Part shown: positions 8,048 through 21,063 of the stretch, one piece after another | Position numbering within the stretch: the stretch's first letter is position 1 | Layout: the number at the start of each line of letters is the position of its first letter | Assembly: GCF_937927635.1 (NCBI RefSeq) | Contig: NZ_CALBRW010000045.1 | Span: 44,635 to 108,634, forward strand | Source of the DNA: an uncultured Microbacterium sp. | GTDB lineage: Bacteria > Actinomycetota > Actinomycetes > Actinomycetales > Microbacteriaceae | Direction: 5' to 3' | DNA length: 64,000 bases | Notes under the pieces: model-generated | What the model was told of the DNA's origin: nothing | Seen by the model: the letters and a program-made list of their open reading frames with translations, nothing else | Database searches by the model: none | Position numbers and translations under genes: made by a program

Positions 8048-9091
8048 GTGAACCGTCGTCTTCGCATGCTCTCCGCCACCGCCGCGGCAGCCGTCGCCGC
8101 CCTGACCCTCGCGGCGTGCAGTGCCTCGCCCGCCGCTCCGGGATCCTCGACTCCCGCGGCAGACGAGACCATCACCGTGTACAACGCACAGCACGAGACG
8201 CTGACCAAGGAATGGATCGACGCGTTCACCGCGGAGACCGGCATCACCGTGAACGTGCGCAACGGCGACGACACCGAGATGTCGAACCAGATCATCGCCG
8301 AGGGATCGCACTCCCCCGCCGACGTGTTCCTCACCGAGAACTCCCCCTCGATGACAGCCGTCGAGAAGGCCGGGCTGTTCACCTCTCCGGGCGATGCGGC
8401 GCTGAAGAACGTGCCCGAGCAGTACCGCCCCTCTTCCGAGAAGTGGGTCGGCATCGCCGCCCGCTCCACGGTGTTCGCCTACAACACCACCAAGCTCACC
8501 GAGGCGCAGCTGCCGAAGTCACTGATGGATCTGTCCGACCCGGCATGGAAGGGCCGCTGGGCGGCATCCCCCTCCGGCGCCGACTTCCAGGCCATCGTGT
8601 CCGCATTGGTCCAGTTGAAGGGCGCCGACGCCGCCGAGAGCTGGCTGAAGGCCATGAAGACCAACTCCGTCGCCTACAAGGGCAACTCCACCGCCATGAA
8701 GGCCGTCAACGCCGGTGAGGTCGACGGGGCGATCATCTACCACTACTACTGGTTCGGCGACCAGGCTGCCACCGGCGAGAACTCGAACAACGTCAAGCTG
8801 CACTACTTCAAGAACCAGGACCCGGGCGCCTTCGTCTCCATCTCCGGCGGTGGCGTGCTCAAGTCCAGCCAGCACAAGGCCGCCGCACAGGAGTTCCTCG
8901 CGTTCATCACCGGCAAGAAGGGCCAGGAGGTGCTGGAGAACGGCACGTCCTTCGAGTACCCGGTCGGCTCCGATGTGCCCGCCAACTCCAAGCTCGTGCC
9001 GCTGGCCGATCTGGATGCTCCCACGATCGACCCGGCGACGCTGAACTCCAAGCAGGTGACCGACCTGATGACCCAGGCCGGTCTGATCTAA
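8048..9091 (+). CDS. Ferric iron ABC transporter substrate-binding lipoprotein
   Basis: 347 residues. A lipoprotein signal peptide (Arg-rich start, hydrophobic 8-21) ends in the lipobox LAAC with Cys24. The mature part is a class D-type periplasmic-binding fold like FbpA/AfuA: ITVYNAQHETLTKEW near 42, ADVFLTENSPSMTAVEKAGLF near 95, a mid-protein GNSTAMKAVNAGEVDGAI and the adjacent tyrosines of IIYHYYWFG near 225, which fit the tyrosine iron ligands of this family. The GTG start has GAAGGA upstream; other start codons would add non-signal sequence. It is the first gene of a binding protein-permease-ATPase operon under a DtxR box. Confidence 0.92.
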   Translation: MNRRLRMLSATAAAAVAALTLAACSASPAAPGSSTPAADETITVYNAQHETLTKEWIDAFTAETGITVNVRNGDDTEMSNQIIAEGSHSPADVFLTENSPSMTAVEKAGLFTSPGDAALKNVPEQYRPSSEKWVGIAARSTVFAYNTTKLTEAQLPKSLMDLSDPAWKGRWAASPSGADFQAIVSALVQLKGADAAESWLKAMKTNSVAYKGNSTAMKAVNAGEVDGAIIYHYYWFGDQAATGENSNNVKLHYFKNQDPGAFVSISGGGVLKSSQHKAAAQEFLAFITGKKGQEVLENGTSFEYPVGSDVPANSKLVPLADLDAPTIDPATLNSKQVTDLMTQAGLI

Positions 9092-9141
9092 GGCGCACGC
9101 TCATCACCACCACCGCCGCGGAGAGGGCGGACGGCGCCGGA

Positions 9142-10674
9142 GTGCGCCGCCCACCCCTCGGCGTCATGCTCGCCGGCGTCGTCGTCGCCGCGCTGTCGCT
9201 GCTTCCGCTGATCTTCGTGATCACGACGGCCGTGCAGATCGGCTGGGACGAGTCGGTCGCGCTCATCTTCCGCCCGAGGGTCGGCGAGCTTCTGACCAAC
9301 ACCGTGCTGCTGGTCGCGCTGGCGGTGCCGCTTTCGATCGTGCTGGGCGTGGGCGGCGCGTGGCTGGTCGAGCGGACGGATCTCGCCGGCCGCGGAGTCT
9401 GGGGTGCGGTGCTGGCGATGCCGCTGGCCATCCCCGCGTTCGTGAACTCCTACGCCTGGGTGAGCGTCATCCCGTCCATGGCGGGTCTGGCCTCGGGCGT
9501 GCTGCTGTCGACGCTGTCGTACTTCCCGCTGGTGTACTTCCCCGTGCGGGCGGCCCTCGCAGGACTGGACCCCGCTCTCGAGCAGACCGCTGCGAGCCTG
9601 GGCCGCGGCCCGGTGCGGGTGTTCTTCGGCACGGTGATCCCGCAGCTGCGCCTGGCGCTGCTCGGCGGGGCGCTGCTGGTGGGCCTGCACCTGCTGAGCG
9701 AGTACGGCGCCTTCGCGCTGATCCGCTTCGACACCTTCACCACGGCGATCATGGATCAGTACCGCTCCACGTTCAACGGCTCGGCGGGCAGCATGCTCGC
9801 CGGCGTGCTCACCCTGCTGTGCCTGGCGCTGCTGGTGCTGGAGAGCCGGGCCCGCGGGCGAGCACGGTACGCGAGGATCGGCTCCGGCACGGTGGCGCCG
9901 CCCACGCTCGCGCGGCTGGGTCCGTGGCATGCTCCGGCTCAGCTGGGGATGGTGATCGTCGCGGGCCTCTCGCTGGGTGTGCCGGCCGTGGTCATCGGCG
10001 GGTGGCTGGTCCACGGCGGCGCCGGAGTCTGGCAGGCGCCCGAGCTGGTCTCCTCGCTGATGCAGACCCTGGGTCTCGCTCTCGGCGGCGGCATCCTGAC
10101 GGTCATCGCGGCGTTTCCGCTGTCGTGGCTGGCAGTGCGGTATCCCGGGCGGATGAGCAGGATGCTGGAGCGCACCAACTACTTCACCAGCTCCATGCCC
10201 GGCATCGTGCTGGCCCTCGCCCTGGTGACCGTGTCGCTGGCATTCGTGCCGGCGGTGTACCAGACCGCACTGCTGCTGATGATCGCCTACGCGCTGCTGT
10301 ATCTGCCGCGCGCGCTGGTACCGCTGCAGGCCGGCATCGCGCAGGCGCCGCCGCAGCTGGAGGAGGCCGCGCAGGCGCTGGGGCGCACGCCGGCACGCGC
10401 GTTCCTCAGCGTGACGCTGCGTCTGGTCGCCCCCTCGACGGCTGCCGCGCTGGCGCTGGTGTTCCTGGCCATCGCCGGCGAGCTGACCGCCACTCTGCTG
10501 CTGTCCCCCATCGGCGTGCAGACGCTGGCCACCAGGTTCTGGAGCCTGTCCAGCGAGATCGACTTCGCCGGCGCCGCACCCTACGCGCTGCTGCTGATCC
10601 TGCTGTCGGCACCCATGACGTACCTGCTGTTCCGGCAGTCCACGACCATCTCGAACACGAAGGCGACCAGCTGA
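9142..10674 (+). CDS. Ferric iron ABC transporter permease (fused double domain)
   Basis: 510 residues with about 12 membrane helices in two homologous halves, as in FbpB/SfuB-type permeases. Each half has an EAA-type coupling loop: EQTAASLGRGPVRVFFGTVIP near 150 and EEAAQALGRTPARAF near 412. The start is uncertain. The GTG at 9142 is the first in-frame start codon I find after the preceding stop at 9091 and has only a weak purine-rich region before it. The first helix begins almost at once (GVMLAGVVVAALSLLPL). It overlaps the ATPase gene by one base (TGATG). Confidence 0.9.
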   Translation: MRRPPLGVMLAGVVVAALSLLPLIFVITTAVQIGWDESVALIFRPRVGELLTNTVLLVALAVPLSIVLGVGGAWLVERTDLAGRGVWGAVLAMPLAIPAFVNSYAWVSVIPSMAGLASGVLLSTLSYFPLVYFPVRAALAGLDPALEQTAASLGRGPVRVFFGTVIPQLRLALLGGALLVGLHLLSEYGAFALIRFDTFTTAIMDQYRSTFNGSAGSMLAGVLTLLCLALLVLESRARGRARYARIGSGTVAPPTLARLGPWHAPAQLGMVIVAGLSLGVPAVVIGGWLVHGGAGVWQAPELVSSLMQTLGLALGGGILTVIAAFPLSWLAVRYPGRMSRMLERTNYFTSSMPGIVLALALVTVSLAFVPAVYQTALLLMIAYALLYLPRALVPLQAGIAQAPPQLEEAAQALGRTPARAFLSVTLRLVAPSTAAALALVFLAIAGELTATLLLSPIGVQTLATRFWSLSSEIDFAGAAPYALLLILLSAPMTYLLFRQSTTISNTKATS

Positions 10675-11798
10675 TGACCGCGCGCAATCTCGGATCCATC
10701 GGCGCCGTGCCCACACCGGGGACCGGCTCCATCCCCACGGCGCACCTGCTGGTCGAGGGCGTCACCGCCTCCTATGGCGGTCGCGAGGTGCTGCACGGTG
10801 TGAACCTGGCCGTGCAGCAGGGCGGCACCACGGCGATCGTCGGTGCTTCGGGGTCGGGCAAGACGACTCTGCTGCGGGTGATCGCCGGCTTCACACGACC
10901 CGACAGCGGCCAGGTGCGCCTGGGCGACACGCAGGTCGCCGGCCCCGGGGCGCCGTGGGTGCCCGTGCATCGTCGCGGCATCGGGTACGTCACGCAGGAC
11001 GGCGGTCTGTTCCCGCATCTGACCGTCGCACGCAACATCGCGTTCGGTCTGGACCATCTGAGCCGCACCGCGCGCCGAGACCGCGTGCACGACCTCCTCG
11101 ACCTCGTCTCCCTGCCCCAGGACTTCGCGACCCGCCGGCCCGACCAGCTCTCCGGCGGCCAGCAGCAGCGCGTGGCCATCGCTCGCGCGCTGGCCCGCGA
11201 GCCCGAGCTGATGCTGCTGGACGAGCCGTTCTCCGCGCTGGACACCGGGCTGCGCGCCGCCACCCGCCGTGCGGTGTCGGAGATCCTCGCCCTGGCCGGC
11301 ACCACGGCAATCCTCGTCACCCACGACCAGTCCGAGGCGCTGAGCTTCGCCGATCAGGTCGCGGTGATGCGCGACGGCGAGCTGGTGCAGACCGGGCATC
11401 CGTTCGTCGTGTACACCCGCCCGGTCGACCGCGGCGTGGCGGAGTTCCTCGGCGAGGCCATCGTGCTGGACGCCTGGCTGGACGGCTCCCTGGCGTCGTG
11501 CGCCCTCGGCTTCGTGCCGGTGCGCAACCCGCCGGTGCAGGGACGCGTGCAGCTCATGCTGCGCCCCGAGCAGGTGCAGATCGTCGCGAACTCCCCCGTC
11601 CGAGGCACCGTCGAGGACGGCATCTACTTCGGCGCGGAGAGCTCGGTGCGCATCCATCTGGAACCCAGGGCGGATGCCGATCCCCGGCTGCCCCCGGACG
11701 CCCCCAGCATCACGATCCGGCACTGGAACACGGCGCTCACACGCCCGGGTCGCCATGTCGCGCTGCGCGTGGTCGGCGAGGGCGTCGTGCTGCAGTAG
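10674..11798 (+). CDS. Ferric iron ABC transporter ATP-binding protein
   Basis: 374 residues. Nucleotide-binding domain 22-255: Walker A GASGSGKTT near 60, Q-loop YVTQDGGLFPHLT near 107, signature LSGGQQQRVAIARAL near 158, Walker B LMLLDEPFSALD near 178 and H-loop VTHDQSEAL near 213. A C-terminal regulatory TOBE-type region (about 275-374) contains QLMLRPEQVQI. An unusual Ser/Pro/Gly-rich extension of about 20 residues precedes the domain. It powers import through the permease encoded immediately upstream. The operon ends at the terminator at 11829. Confidence 0.92.
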   Translation: MTARNLGSIGAVPTPGTGSIPTAHLLVEGVTASYGGREVLHGVNLAVQQGGTTAIVGASGSGKTTLLRVIAGFTRPDSGQVRLGDTQVAGPGAPWVPVHRRGIGYVTQDGGLFPHLTVARNIAFGLDHLSRTARRDRVHDLLDLVSLPQDFATRRPDQLSGGQQQRVAIARALAREPELMLLDEPFSALDTGLRAATRRAVSEILALAGTTAILVTHDQSEALSFADQVAVMRDGELVQTGHPFVVYTRPVDRGVAEFLGEAIVLDAWLDGSLASCALGFVPVRNPPVQGRVQLMLRPEQVQIVANSPVRGTVEDGIYFGAESSVRIHLEPRADADPRLPPDAPSITIRHWNTALTRPGRHVALRVVGEGVVLQ

Positions 11799-11828
11799 CG
11801 ATCGCGGCATCCACCGCTCCGACAACGC

Positions 11829-11864
11829 CGAAGGGCGCCCCGGTGGAATCCGGGGCGCCCTTCG
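11829..11864. terminator. Bidirectional terminator between iron transporter and ilvC
   Basis: A 15-bp perfect stem (CGAAGGGCGCCCCGG with its complement) and a 6-nt loop, between the converging stops at 11798 and 11880. Both flanks suit termination, with TTCG on each strand after the stem. Confidence 0.85.
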
Positions 11865-11879
11865 TGTGAGGTGCGATGA

Positions 11880-15275
<3,396 letters not shown>

Positions 15276-15328
15276 CTAGATGATCTGATGGATTTCGAAG
15301 CCGGCTCGGCGGGGGCGGCGATCGAGGA

Positions 15329-17062
15329 TCAGCCGGTGACGGCGCCCTGCGAGGCAGAGCGCACGAGGCGAGCGAACTTGGCGAGGACGCCACGGGTATA
15401 GCGCGGAGGAAGGGGCTCCCAGCCCTCATGGCGGGAGCTCAGCTCTGCCTCCTCGACGAGTAGCTCGAGGGAGCGAGCCGCGATATCGACCCGTATCAGA
15501 TCACCATCGCGCACGAAGGCGATGGGACCTGCGTCCACCGCTTCGGGTGCTATGTGGCCGATGCACAGGCCGGTTGTGCCGCCTGAGAATCGACCGTCTG
15601 TCAAGAGTAGTACATCTTTTCCGAGCCCCGCGCCCTTGATGGCGCCGGTGATCGCCAGCATCTCGCGCATGCCGGGGCCGCCCTTGGGACCCTCGTAGCG
15701 GATGACGACCACGTCGCCGGCCTTGATGTCGCCGTCGGCGAGCGCATCCATGGCCGCGCGCTCGCGCTCGAACACGCGTGCCGGGCCCTCGAACACCGCG
15801 GCGTCGAAGCCCGCGGTCTTCACCACAGCGCCCTCGGGCGCCATCGACCCGTGCAGGATCGTGATGCCGCCGGTGCCGTGGATGGGGTTGTCGAAGGTGC
15901 GGATGACCTCGCCGTCGATGGGGGCGGGGTCCAGCTCCTTCAGGTTCTCGGCGAGGGTCTTGCCGGTGACGGTCAGCGCGTCGCCGTGCAGGTAGCCCTC
16001 GTCGAGCATCGCCTTCATGATCACGGGGATGCCGCCGTGCCGGTCGACGTCGTTCATGACGTACTGGCCGAAGGGCTTGAGGTCGCCCACATGCGGGACC
16101 TTGTCGCCGATGCGGTTGAAGTCGTGCAGGCTCAGGTCGACGCCGGCCTCGTTGGCGATGGCCAGCAGGTGCAGCACCGCGTTCGTGGAACCGCCCAGCG
16201 CCATCAGCAGCGAGATGGCGTTCTCGAACGATTCCTTGGTGAGGATGTCCTTGGTGGTGATGCCCTGGCGGAGCAGGTTGACGACGGCCTCACCGGAGCG
16301 GTGCGCGAAGTAGTCGCGGCGGCGGTCGGCCGCCGGCGGGGCGGCGGAGCCGGGGATGCTGAGACCGAGTGCCTCGGCCATCGACGCCATGGTGTTGGCG
16401 GTGTACATGCCGCCGCAGGCGCCCTCACCGGGAGCGAACGCGCACTCGATGCGCTTGAGGTCCTCCTCGGTCATGCGGCCGGCGCGACACGCGCCGACGC
16501 CCTCGAAGGAGTCGATGATGGTGATGTCCTTCTCGGTGCCGTCCGAGAGCTTGACCCAGCCCGGGGCGATGGAGCCGGCGTACAGGAACACGCTGGACAG
16601 GCCCAGGCGGGCGCTGGCCATCAGCATGCCGGGGATGGACTTGTCGCAGCCGGCCAGCAGCACGCTGCCGTCGAGGCGCTCGGCCATCATCACGGTCTCG
16701 ACGGAGTCGGCGATGACCTCGCGCGACACCAGCGAGAAGTGCATGCCCTCGTGACCCATCGAGATGCCGTCCGAGACGGAGATGGTGCCGAACTGCAGCG
16801 GGTAGCCGCCGCCGGAGTGCACGCCCTCCTTCGCCGCCTGCGCGAGCCGGTCCAGGCTCAGGTTGCAGGGGGTGATCTCATTCCAGCTCGACGCGATGCC
16901 GATCTGGGGCTTGTCCCAGTCCGCGTCGCCCATGCCGACGGCACGGAGCATTCCGCGGGATGTGGTCGCCTCGATGCCGTCGGTGACGACGCGGCTGCGC
17001 GGCTTGATGTCGATTTCGGGATGCGCGCCGGGCGCGCCGGGGGGGTCTTCTCGGGTGGACAT
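15329..17062 (-). CDS. ilvD: Dihydroxy-acid dehydratase
   Basis: 577 residues. It dehydrates dihydroxy acids to the 2-oxo acids of valine and isoleucine using an Fe-S cluster. Cluster/metal motifs visible: GCDKSIPGM near 140, [15 protein letters not shown] near 205 and [13 protein letters not shown] near 230; the C-terminal barrel has [16 protein letters not shown] near 405 and [15 protein letters not shown] near 500. The start is leaderless: TAGACT lies 6 nt before the ATG, and the first three bases of that box are the TAG stop of otsB. ilvB follows 60 bp downstream. Confidence 0.97.
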   Translation of the reverse strand: MSTREDPPGAPGAHPEIDIKPRSRVVTDGIEATTSRGMLRAVGMGDADWDKPQIGIASSWNEITPCNLSLDRLAQAAKEGVHSGGGYPLQFGTISVSDGISMGHEGMHFSLVSREVIADSVETVMMAERLDGSVLLAGCDKSIPGMLMASARLGLSSVFLYAGSIAPGWVKLSDGTEKDITIIDSFEGVGACRAGRMTEEDLKRIECAFAPGEGACGGMYTANTMASMAEALGLSIPGSAAPPAADRRRDYFAHRSGEAVVNLLRQGITTKDILTKESFENAISLLMALGGSTNAVLHLLAIANEAGVDLSLHDFNRIGDKVPHVGDLKPFGQYVMNDVDRHGGIPVIMKAMLDEGYLHGDALTVTGKTLAENLKELDPAPIDGEVIRTFDNPIHGTGGITILHGSMAPEGAVVKTAGFDAAVFEGPARVFERERAAMDALADGDIKAGDVVVIRYEGPKGGPGMREMLAITGAIKGAGLGKDVLLLTDGRFSGGTTGLCIGHIAPEAVDAGPIAFVRDGDLIRVDIAARSLELLVEEAELSSRHEGWEPLPPRYTRGVLAKFARLVRSASQGAVTG

Positions 17063-17068
17063 GACGGC

Positions 17069-17074
17069 AGTCTA
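17069..17074 (-). promoter_or_regulatory. -10 box of leaderless ilvD, overlapping the otsB stop codon
   Basis: TAGACT, 6 nt from the ilvD ATG; its TAG (17072-17074) is also the otsB stop codon. Confidence 0.6.
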
Positions 17075-17869
17075 TTCCCGCCCCGTGGCGCGTTCGGCCG
17101 CGATGACGTCGAGAAGCTCGGCGATCTGCTGCGGGGAGTCCACGCGCAGCGTCGCCGAGGTCTCCCCCTCCCCCACACGCACGCCGAGATCGCCGTCCTC
17201 CAGCACCCGCAGGGCGTCCTCGTCGGTCACGTCATCCCCGGCGAAGAGGATGCCGGTGGCACCGGTGCGGTCGCGCAGCGTCCGGATCGCGGCATCCTTG
17301 CCCTCCTGTCTCGAGGAGAACTCCAGGATGCGATCCCCGGTGCGCCGCCGCCAGCGCGCCGCCCTCCGGGCCATCACCTCGTCGACGGCGGAGAACGCCG
17401 CCCGCTCCACGGCCGGATCGGCGGGTCTGCCGAGCACGCCCACGCCGAAGGTCTTGCGCTCCAGCTCCACGCCGGGGTACTGCTCGAGCAGCGGCTCCAG
17501 CTCATCGAACAGCGATTCGCGCAGTTCGCGCTCCTGGGCCGTCTCACCGGCATCCGCCTCGCCCTCGCCGGGGAACCAGTACTGCGCGCCGTGGGATCCC
17601 GCCAGGATCACCGGCGAGTCGTCGTCGTGCTCGGCGATCTCGCGCAGATGGACCAGGCTGCGACCGGACACGTACGCGACCTCGGTGTCGGGCAGGAGCG
17701 CCAGCCGCGCCACCGCCGCGGTGACGGAGGGCAGCGCCCTGGCCTGCATCGGATCGGGCACCAGCGGGGATGCGGTGCCGTCGAAGTCCAGCGCCACCAG
17801 CAGCACGGTCGTGCGGGCGATGGCGGTGACGGCGGTGTCGGGCGTGGCTGCGGTCCAGCGGCGGGTCAT
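17072..17869 (-). CDS. otsB: Trehalose-6-phosphate phosphatase
   Basis: 265 residues, HAD superfamily. Motif I is LVALDFDGTASPL near 26, followed by AYVSGRSL near 65, LAGSHGAQ near 90, EFSSRQEGKDAAI near 190 and motif IV FAGDDVTDEDAL near 217. It releases free trehalose from trehalose-6-phosphate. It overlaps the otsA stop by 4 bp (ATGA), so synthase and phosphatase are made together. Confidence 0.93.
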   Translation of the reverse strand: MTRRWTAATPDTAVTAIARTTVLLVALDFDGTASPLVPDPMQARALPSVTAAVARLALLPDTEVAYVSGRSLVHLREIAEHDDDSPVILAGSHGAQYWFPGEGEADAGETAQERELRESLFDELEPLLEQYPGVELERKTFGVGVLGRPADPAVERAAFSAVDEVMARRAARWRRRTGDRILEFSSRQEGKDAAIRTLRDRTGATGILFAGDDVTDEDALRVLEDGDLGVRVGEGETSATLRVDSPQQIAELLDVIAAERATGRE

Positions 17870-19293
17870 GCGTGCTCCTGCTCATGGGTGTGGTGGCGGT
17901 GGGCTGCGGCGTGCTCGAGCGCCTTCAGGAACGAGCGCGACCAGGCGTCCACGTCGTGCTCGAGCACGCGCTTGCGCAGCGATCGCATGCGCCTGGCCTG
18001 CTCCTCTCGCGGCATCTCCAGCGCCGCGACGATGGCATCCTTCATGCCCTCGATGTCGTGCGGGTTCACGCGCACCACCTGCTTGAGCTCGTCCGACGCC
18101 CCCGTGAACTCGCTGAGGACGAGGACTCCGCGGTTGTCGGCGCGCGTGGCGACGTACTCCTTGGCGACGAGGTTCATGCCGTCCCGCAGGGCGGTGACGA
18201 GCATCACATCGGCTGCCAGGTACATCGCCACCATCTCCTCGCGGGGGAAGCCCTGGTGCAGGTAGCGGATGGCGGTGTGCCCGAGCGTGTCGTGATCGCC
18301 GTTGATGCGTCCGATGGCCAGCTCCACCTCGTCGCGCAGGTGCACGTAGGCGTCCACGCGCTCTCTGCTGGGGCTGGCTACCTGGATGAACGTCGCATCC
18401 TCGACCGAGATGCGTCCCTGGTCCAGCAGTTCGCCATACGCCTTGATCCGGTGACGGATGCCCTTGGTGTAGTCCAACCGGTCCACGCCCAGCAGGATGC
18501 GCTTCGGGTTGCCCAGGCCCGCACGGATCTCCGCGGCGCGCGCGCGGATGTCCGGGCGGCGCGCCAGCTCGCGGTACGGCGTGGTGTCGATGGAGATCGG
18601 GAACGCCTTCACGTGCACGTGGCGGCCGTCGGGCATGGCCACCAGGGCGGCCTTCGTCTCGTATCCCAGCCTGCGCTTGACCGCGGCGATGAAGTTGGCG
18701 GCGTCCTGCGCGCGCTGGAAGCCGATGACATCGGCGCCCAGCAGGCCGCGCAGCACCTGGTCCCGCCACGGCAGCTGCGCGTACAGGCTGTGCGCGGGGA
18801 AAGGGATGTGGTGGAAGTAGCCGATCGTGACGTCGGGCCGCAGGTTGCGCACCATCTCCGGCACCAGCTGAAGCTGGTAGTCGTGCACCCAGACGGTGCC
18901 GCCCTTCGCGACGGCCGTCGCGGCGGCCTCGGCGAAGCGCAGGTTCACGGTGACGTAGGCGTCCCACCACTCCCGGTGGAACTGCGGCGGAGCGATCACG
19001 TCGTGGTACAGCGGCCAGATGGTGTCGTTGGAGAAGCCCTCGTAGTACAGCTGGATCTCGCTCGCGGACAGCGGCACCGGCAGCAGGCGGATGCCGTCGG
19101 CCGTGAACGGCGCGAGTTCCAGGTCGGGCATGCCCGCCCAGCCCACCCATGCGCCGTCGACGGTGTGCATCATCGGCTCCAGCGCCGCCACCAGTCCGCC
19201 CGGCGACGTGCGCCAGATCTCCTCGCCGTCGGCGGTGACGACTCGGTCGACCGGCAGCCTGTTGGCGACGACGACGAATTCTGCGGCGACCAT
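17866..19293 (-). CDS. otsA: Trehalose-6-phosphate synthase (GT20)
   Basis: 475 residues. It transfers glucose from a nucleotide-sugar to glucose-6-phosphate. Landmarks: NRLPVDR at 10-16, the GGL loop in TSPGGLVAAL near 30, WVHDYQLQLVP near 145, GYFHHIPFPA near 165, GVDRLDYTKGI near 270 and SEFTGASDELKQ near 380. AGAGGAGCC precedes the ATG. A TAGCCT -10 at 19319-19324 predicts a leader of roughly 20 nt. It is followed by otsB in the same operon; trehalose supports osmotic and desiccation tolerance. Confidence 0.95.
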   Translation of the reverse strand: MVAAEFVVVANRLPVDRVVTADGEEIWRTSPGGLVAALEPMMHTVDGAWVGWAGMPDLELAPFTADGIRLLPVPLSASEIQLYYEGFSNDTIWPLYHDVIAPPQFHREWWDAYVTVNLRFAEAAATAVAKGGTVWVHDYQLQLVPEMVRNLRPDVTIGYFHHIPFPAHSLYAQLPWRDQVLRGLLGADVIGFQRAQDAANFIAAVKRRLGYETKAALVAMPDGRHVHVKAFPISIDTTPYRELARRPDIRARAAEIRAGLGNPKRILLGVDRLDYTKGIRHRIKAYGELLDQGRISVEDATFIQVASPSRERVDAYVHLRDEVELAIGRINGDHDTLGHTAIRYLHQGFPREEMVAMYLAADVMLVTALRDGMNLVAKEYVATRADNRGVLVLSEFTGASDELKQVVRVNPHDIEGMKDAIVAALEMPREEQARRMRSLRKRVLEHDVDAWSRSFLKALEHAAAHRHHTHEQEHA

Positions 19294-19339
19294 GAAGGCT
19301 CCTCTGCTCGGTGCCTCCAGGCTACCGAGCGAAGAGCCG

Positions 19340-20560
19340 TCAGTGCCGCGTGCGCGACAGGACGCGGTTGAGGATGCCGCAGATCACCACCACCGCGGAT
19401 GCCGCCAGCGGCATGAGCAGCGACGCGGACGTGCCGACGCCCTCGGCCAGCGCGCCGGTGACGGCTGCCGCCGCGGCCTGACCCACGACGACGCCGGACC
19501 CCAGCATGGTCATCACCGTGGCGGAGCGCCCCAGCGGGCTGCGTGCGGCGCCCAGGCTGTACAGCGTGACCAGGGTCGGGCCCACGCCGATGCCGAGGAT
19601 GGCCAGTGCGAGCGTCATCATCCAGACCTCGGATGCCGTGGCCACCAGCACCGACCCCGCCAGCAGGATGGCGCCGAAGAACAGCCACCGGGCGTGCAGG
19701 GTGAACCGCGGCGGCAGCCATGCCACCCCGAGCGCGAGGATCGCAGATCCGATGCCCATCACGCCGTACAGCAGACCGGCCTGCTCGGGGAGCCCCCGAT
19801 CGGCCATGAACGAGGTCAGCGCGGTGAGCGTGGCGCCGAAGAAGAGCCCCACGCCGAAGATGCCGGCGACCACCACCAGCAGCACCGGCCGGAACAGCTC
19901 GGATGCCGCCGAGGGCGCGCTGCCGTCGGCGGCGCGCGTGATGGACACGTGCCTGCCGGTGGGATGCAGGGCGAAGGCGCCGACGAACAGCAGTGTCAGT
20001 ACGGAGGCCAGCGCCATCGGCGCCCAGGGTGCGATGAACGACGCCAGCGCGCCCACCAGGAAGGGGCCGAAGACGAACACGGACTCGTCCGCAGCCGACT
20101 CGTAGGACATGGTGGACGAGGTCGTGCGGGCACGCCGGGATTCCGGCATCCGCTCGTCGATGATGGTGACCAGTCGCGAACGGGACATCGGCGAGACCTG
20201 CGGCGCGGTGGCGCCGATCGCGAACGCCGCCAGCAGCACCGGGGCGTCGCCCGCCGGGCTGTACACCACCAGCGCGAACGCCGCCAGCATCGCGGAGTTC
20301 AGCACGGCCGTGGCGACCAGCACCAGCCGCTGGCCGTAGCGATCGGCGGCGGCGCCCAGGAACGGGCCGACCACCGCAGTGCCGAGACCCACGACGGCGG
20401 AGGTGAGACCGCCCAGGGTGAGCGACTCGCGCACGCTGACGACGATCGTCAGCACGCCCACGACCATCATCGCGAACGGCAGTCTCGCGACGAACGCGAT
20501 CAGGAAGTACGGCAGGCCCGCAAGTCGGAGCAGGCTCGGTGAGGAGGAGATCTGTGTCAT
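19340..20560 (-). CDS. Major facilitator superfamily transporter
   Basis: 406 residues with about 12 hydrophobic helices. The cytoplasmic loop after helix 2 reads LGAAADRYGQRLVLV, the MFS motif A pattern (G-x-x-x-D-R-x-G-x-R). Substrate unknown; the layout resembles drug or sugar-efflux permeases. I chose the ATG at 20558-20560 (MTQISSS) because the upstream extension is Pro/Arg-rich and unlike a transporter N-terminus. A TAGACT box at 20654-20659 would start transcription near 20647, inside that extension. The gene is divergent from the small gene at 20695. Confidence 0.88.
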   Translation of the reverse strand: MTQISSSPSLLRLAGLPYFLIAFVARLPFAMMVVGVLTIVVSVRESLTLGGLTSAVVGLGTAVVGPFLGAAADRYGQRLVLVATAVLNSAMLAAFALVVYSPAGDAPVLLAAFAIGATAPQVSPMSRSRLVTIIDERMPESRRARTTSSTMSYESAADESVFVFGPFLVGALASFIAPWAPMALASVLTLLFVGAFALHPTGRHVSITRAADGSAPSAASELFRPVLLVVVAGIFGVGLFFGATLTALTSFMADRGLPEQAGLLYGVMGIGSAILALGVAWLPPRFTLHARWLFFGAILLAGSVLVATASEVWMMTLALAILGIGVGPTLVTLYSLGAARSPLGRSATVMTMLGSGVVVGQAAAAAVTGALAEGVGTSASLLMPLAASAVVVICGILNRVLSRTRH

Positions 20561-20682
20561 GGCTCTCGGGCGTCTGACCGACGCCGGGTCGGGTGCCGCC
20601 GCTGTCCGCCGGGAAGCCGGCGGCCGGTAGATACACAGCTGGAACTGCCCCACAGTCTACCCGTGCCGGCGGGGACCTCGGC

Positions 20683-20688
20683 TAACGT
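20683..20688 (+). promoter_or_regulatory. -10 box of leaderless small gene
   Basis: TAACGT, 6 nt before the ATG at 20695. Confidence 0.5.
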
Positions 20689-20694
20689 GATTCC

Positions 20695-20973
20695 ATGCGG
20701 TATCTCTTCAGCACCGGACTCATCGGCGCCATCACGGCCGGAATGTCACTGCTGCGCGGCACCCGCGACGCCCCCATCACCTGGCGCGCCATGCTGGCGT
20801 GGCTGAGCTGGGGCATCACCCTGGCGCTGGCCATCGGCGCCGCCGTGGACATGCGCCGCGACGCGCACGGCATCGCAGTGGCCCCGGACTCGCCGCTGGC
20901 TCCGAAGCAGTCCAAGCGCGCGAAGAAGCAGCGCAAGGCCGCCGAGAAGGCAGCGAAGGCCACCAAGCGCTGA
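20695..20973 (+). CDS. Small membrane protein with lysine-rich tail
   Basis: 92 residues. There are two short hydrophobic segments (about 4-20 and 32-52, AMLAWLSWGITLALAIGAAV) and a strongly basic C-terminus (KQSKRAKKQRKAAEKAAKATKR) that probably stays in the cytoplasm and may bind nucleic acid or lipid headgroups. No family recognised. The ATG lacks a Shine-Dalgarno and follows TAACGT at the leaderless spacing. It is bounded downstream by a palindromic repeat. Confidence 0.7.
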   Translation: MRYLFSTGLIGAITAGMSLLRGTRDAPITWRAMLAWLSWGITLALAIGAAVDMRRDAHGIAVAPDSPLAPKQSKRAKKQRKAAEKAAKATKR

Positions 20974-20998
20974 ACCCGGCGCTTCTCCGACGGACCCG

Positions 20999-21057
20999 CC
21001 CCTTCGACAGGCTCAGGGACCCATGTGATTGGGCCGCTGAGCCCGTCGAATCGTCGC
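20999..21057. repeat. Dispersed palindromic repeat (TTCGACAGGCTCAGGGACC type), probable bidirectional terminator
   Basis: TTCGACAGGCTCAGGGACC at 21003-21021 is answered by GCTGAGCCCGTCGAA at about 21037-21051, giving an imperfect hairpin. From memory, this sequence family is a common intergenic repeat in Actinobacteria and some Proteobacteria; I cannot count its copies here. It lies between converging genes ending at 20973 and 21064, the usual location. Confidence 0.75.
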
Positions 21058-21063
21058 AGTCGA

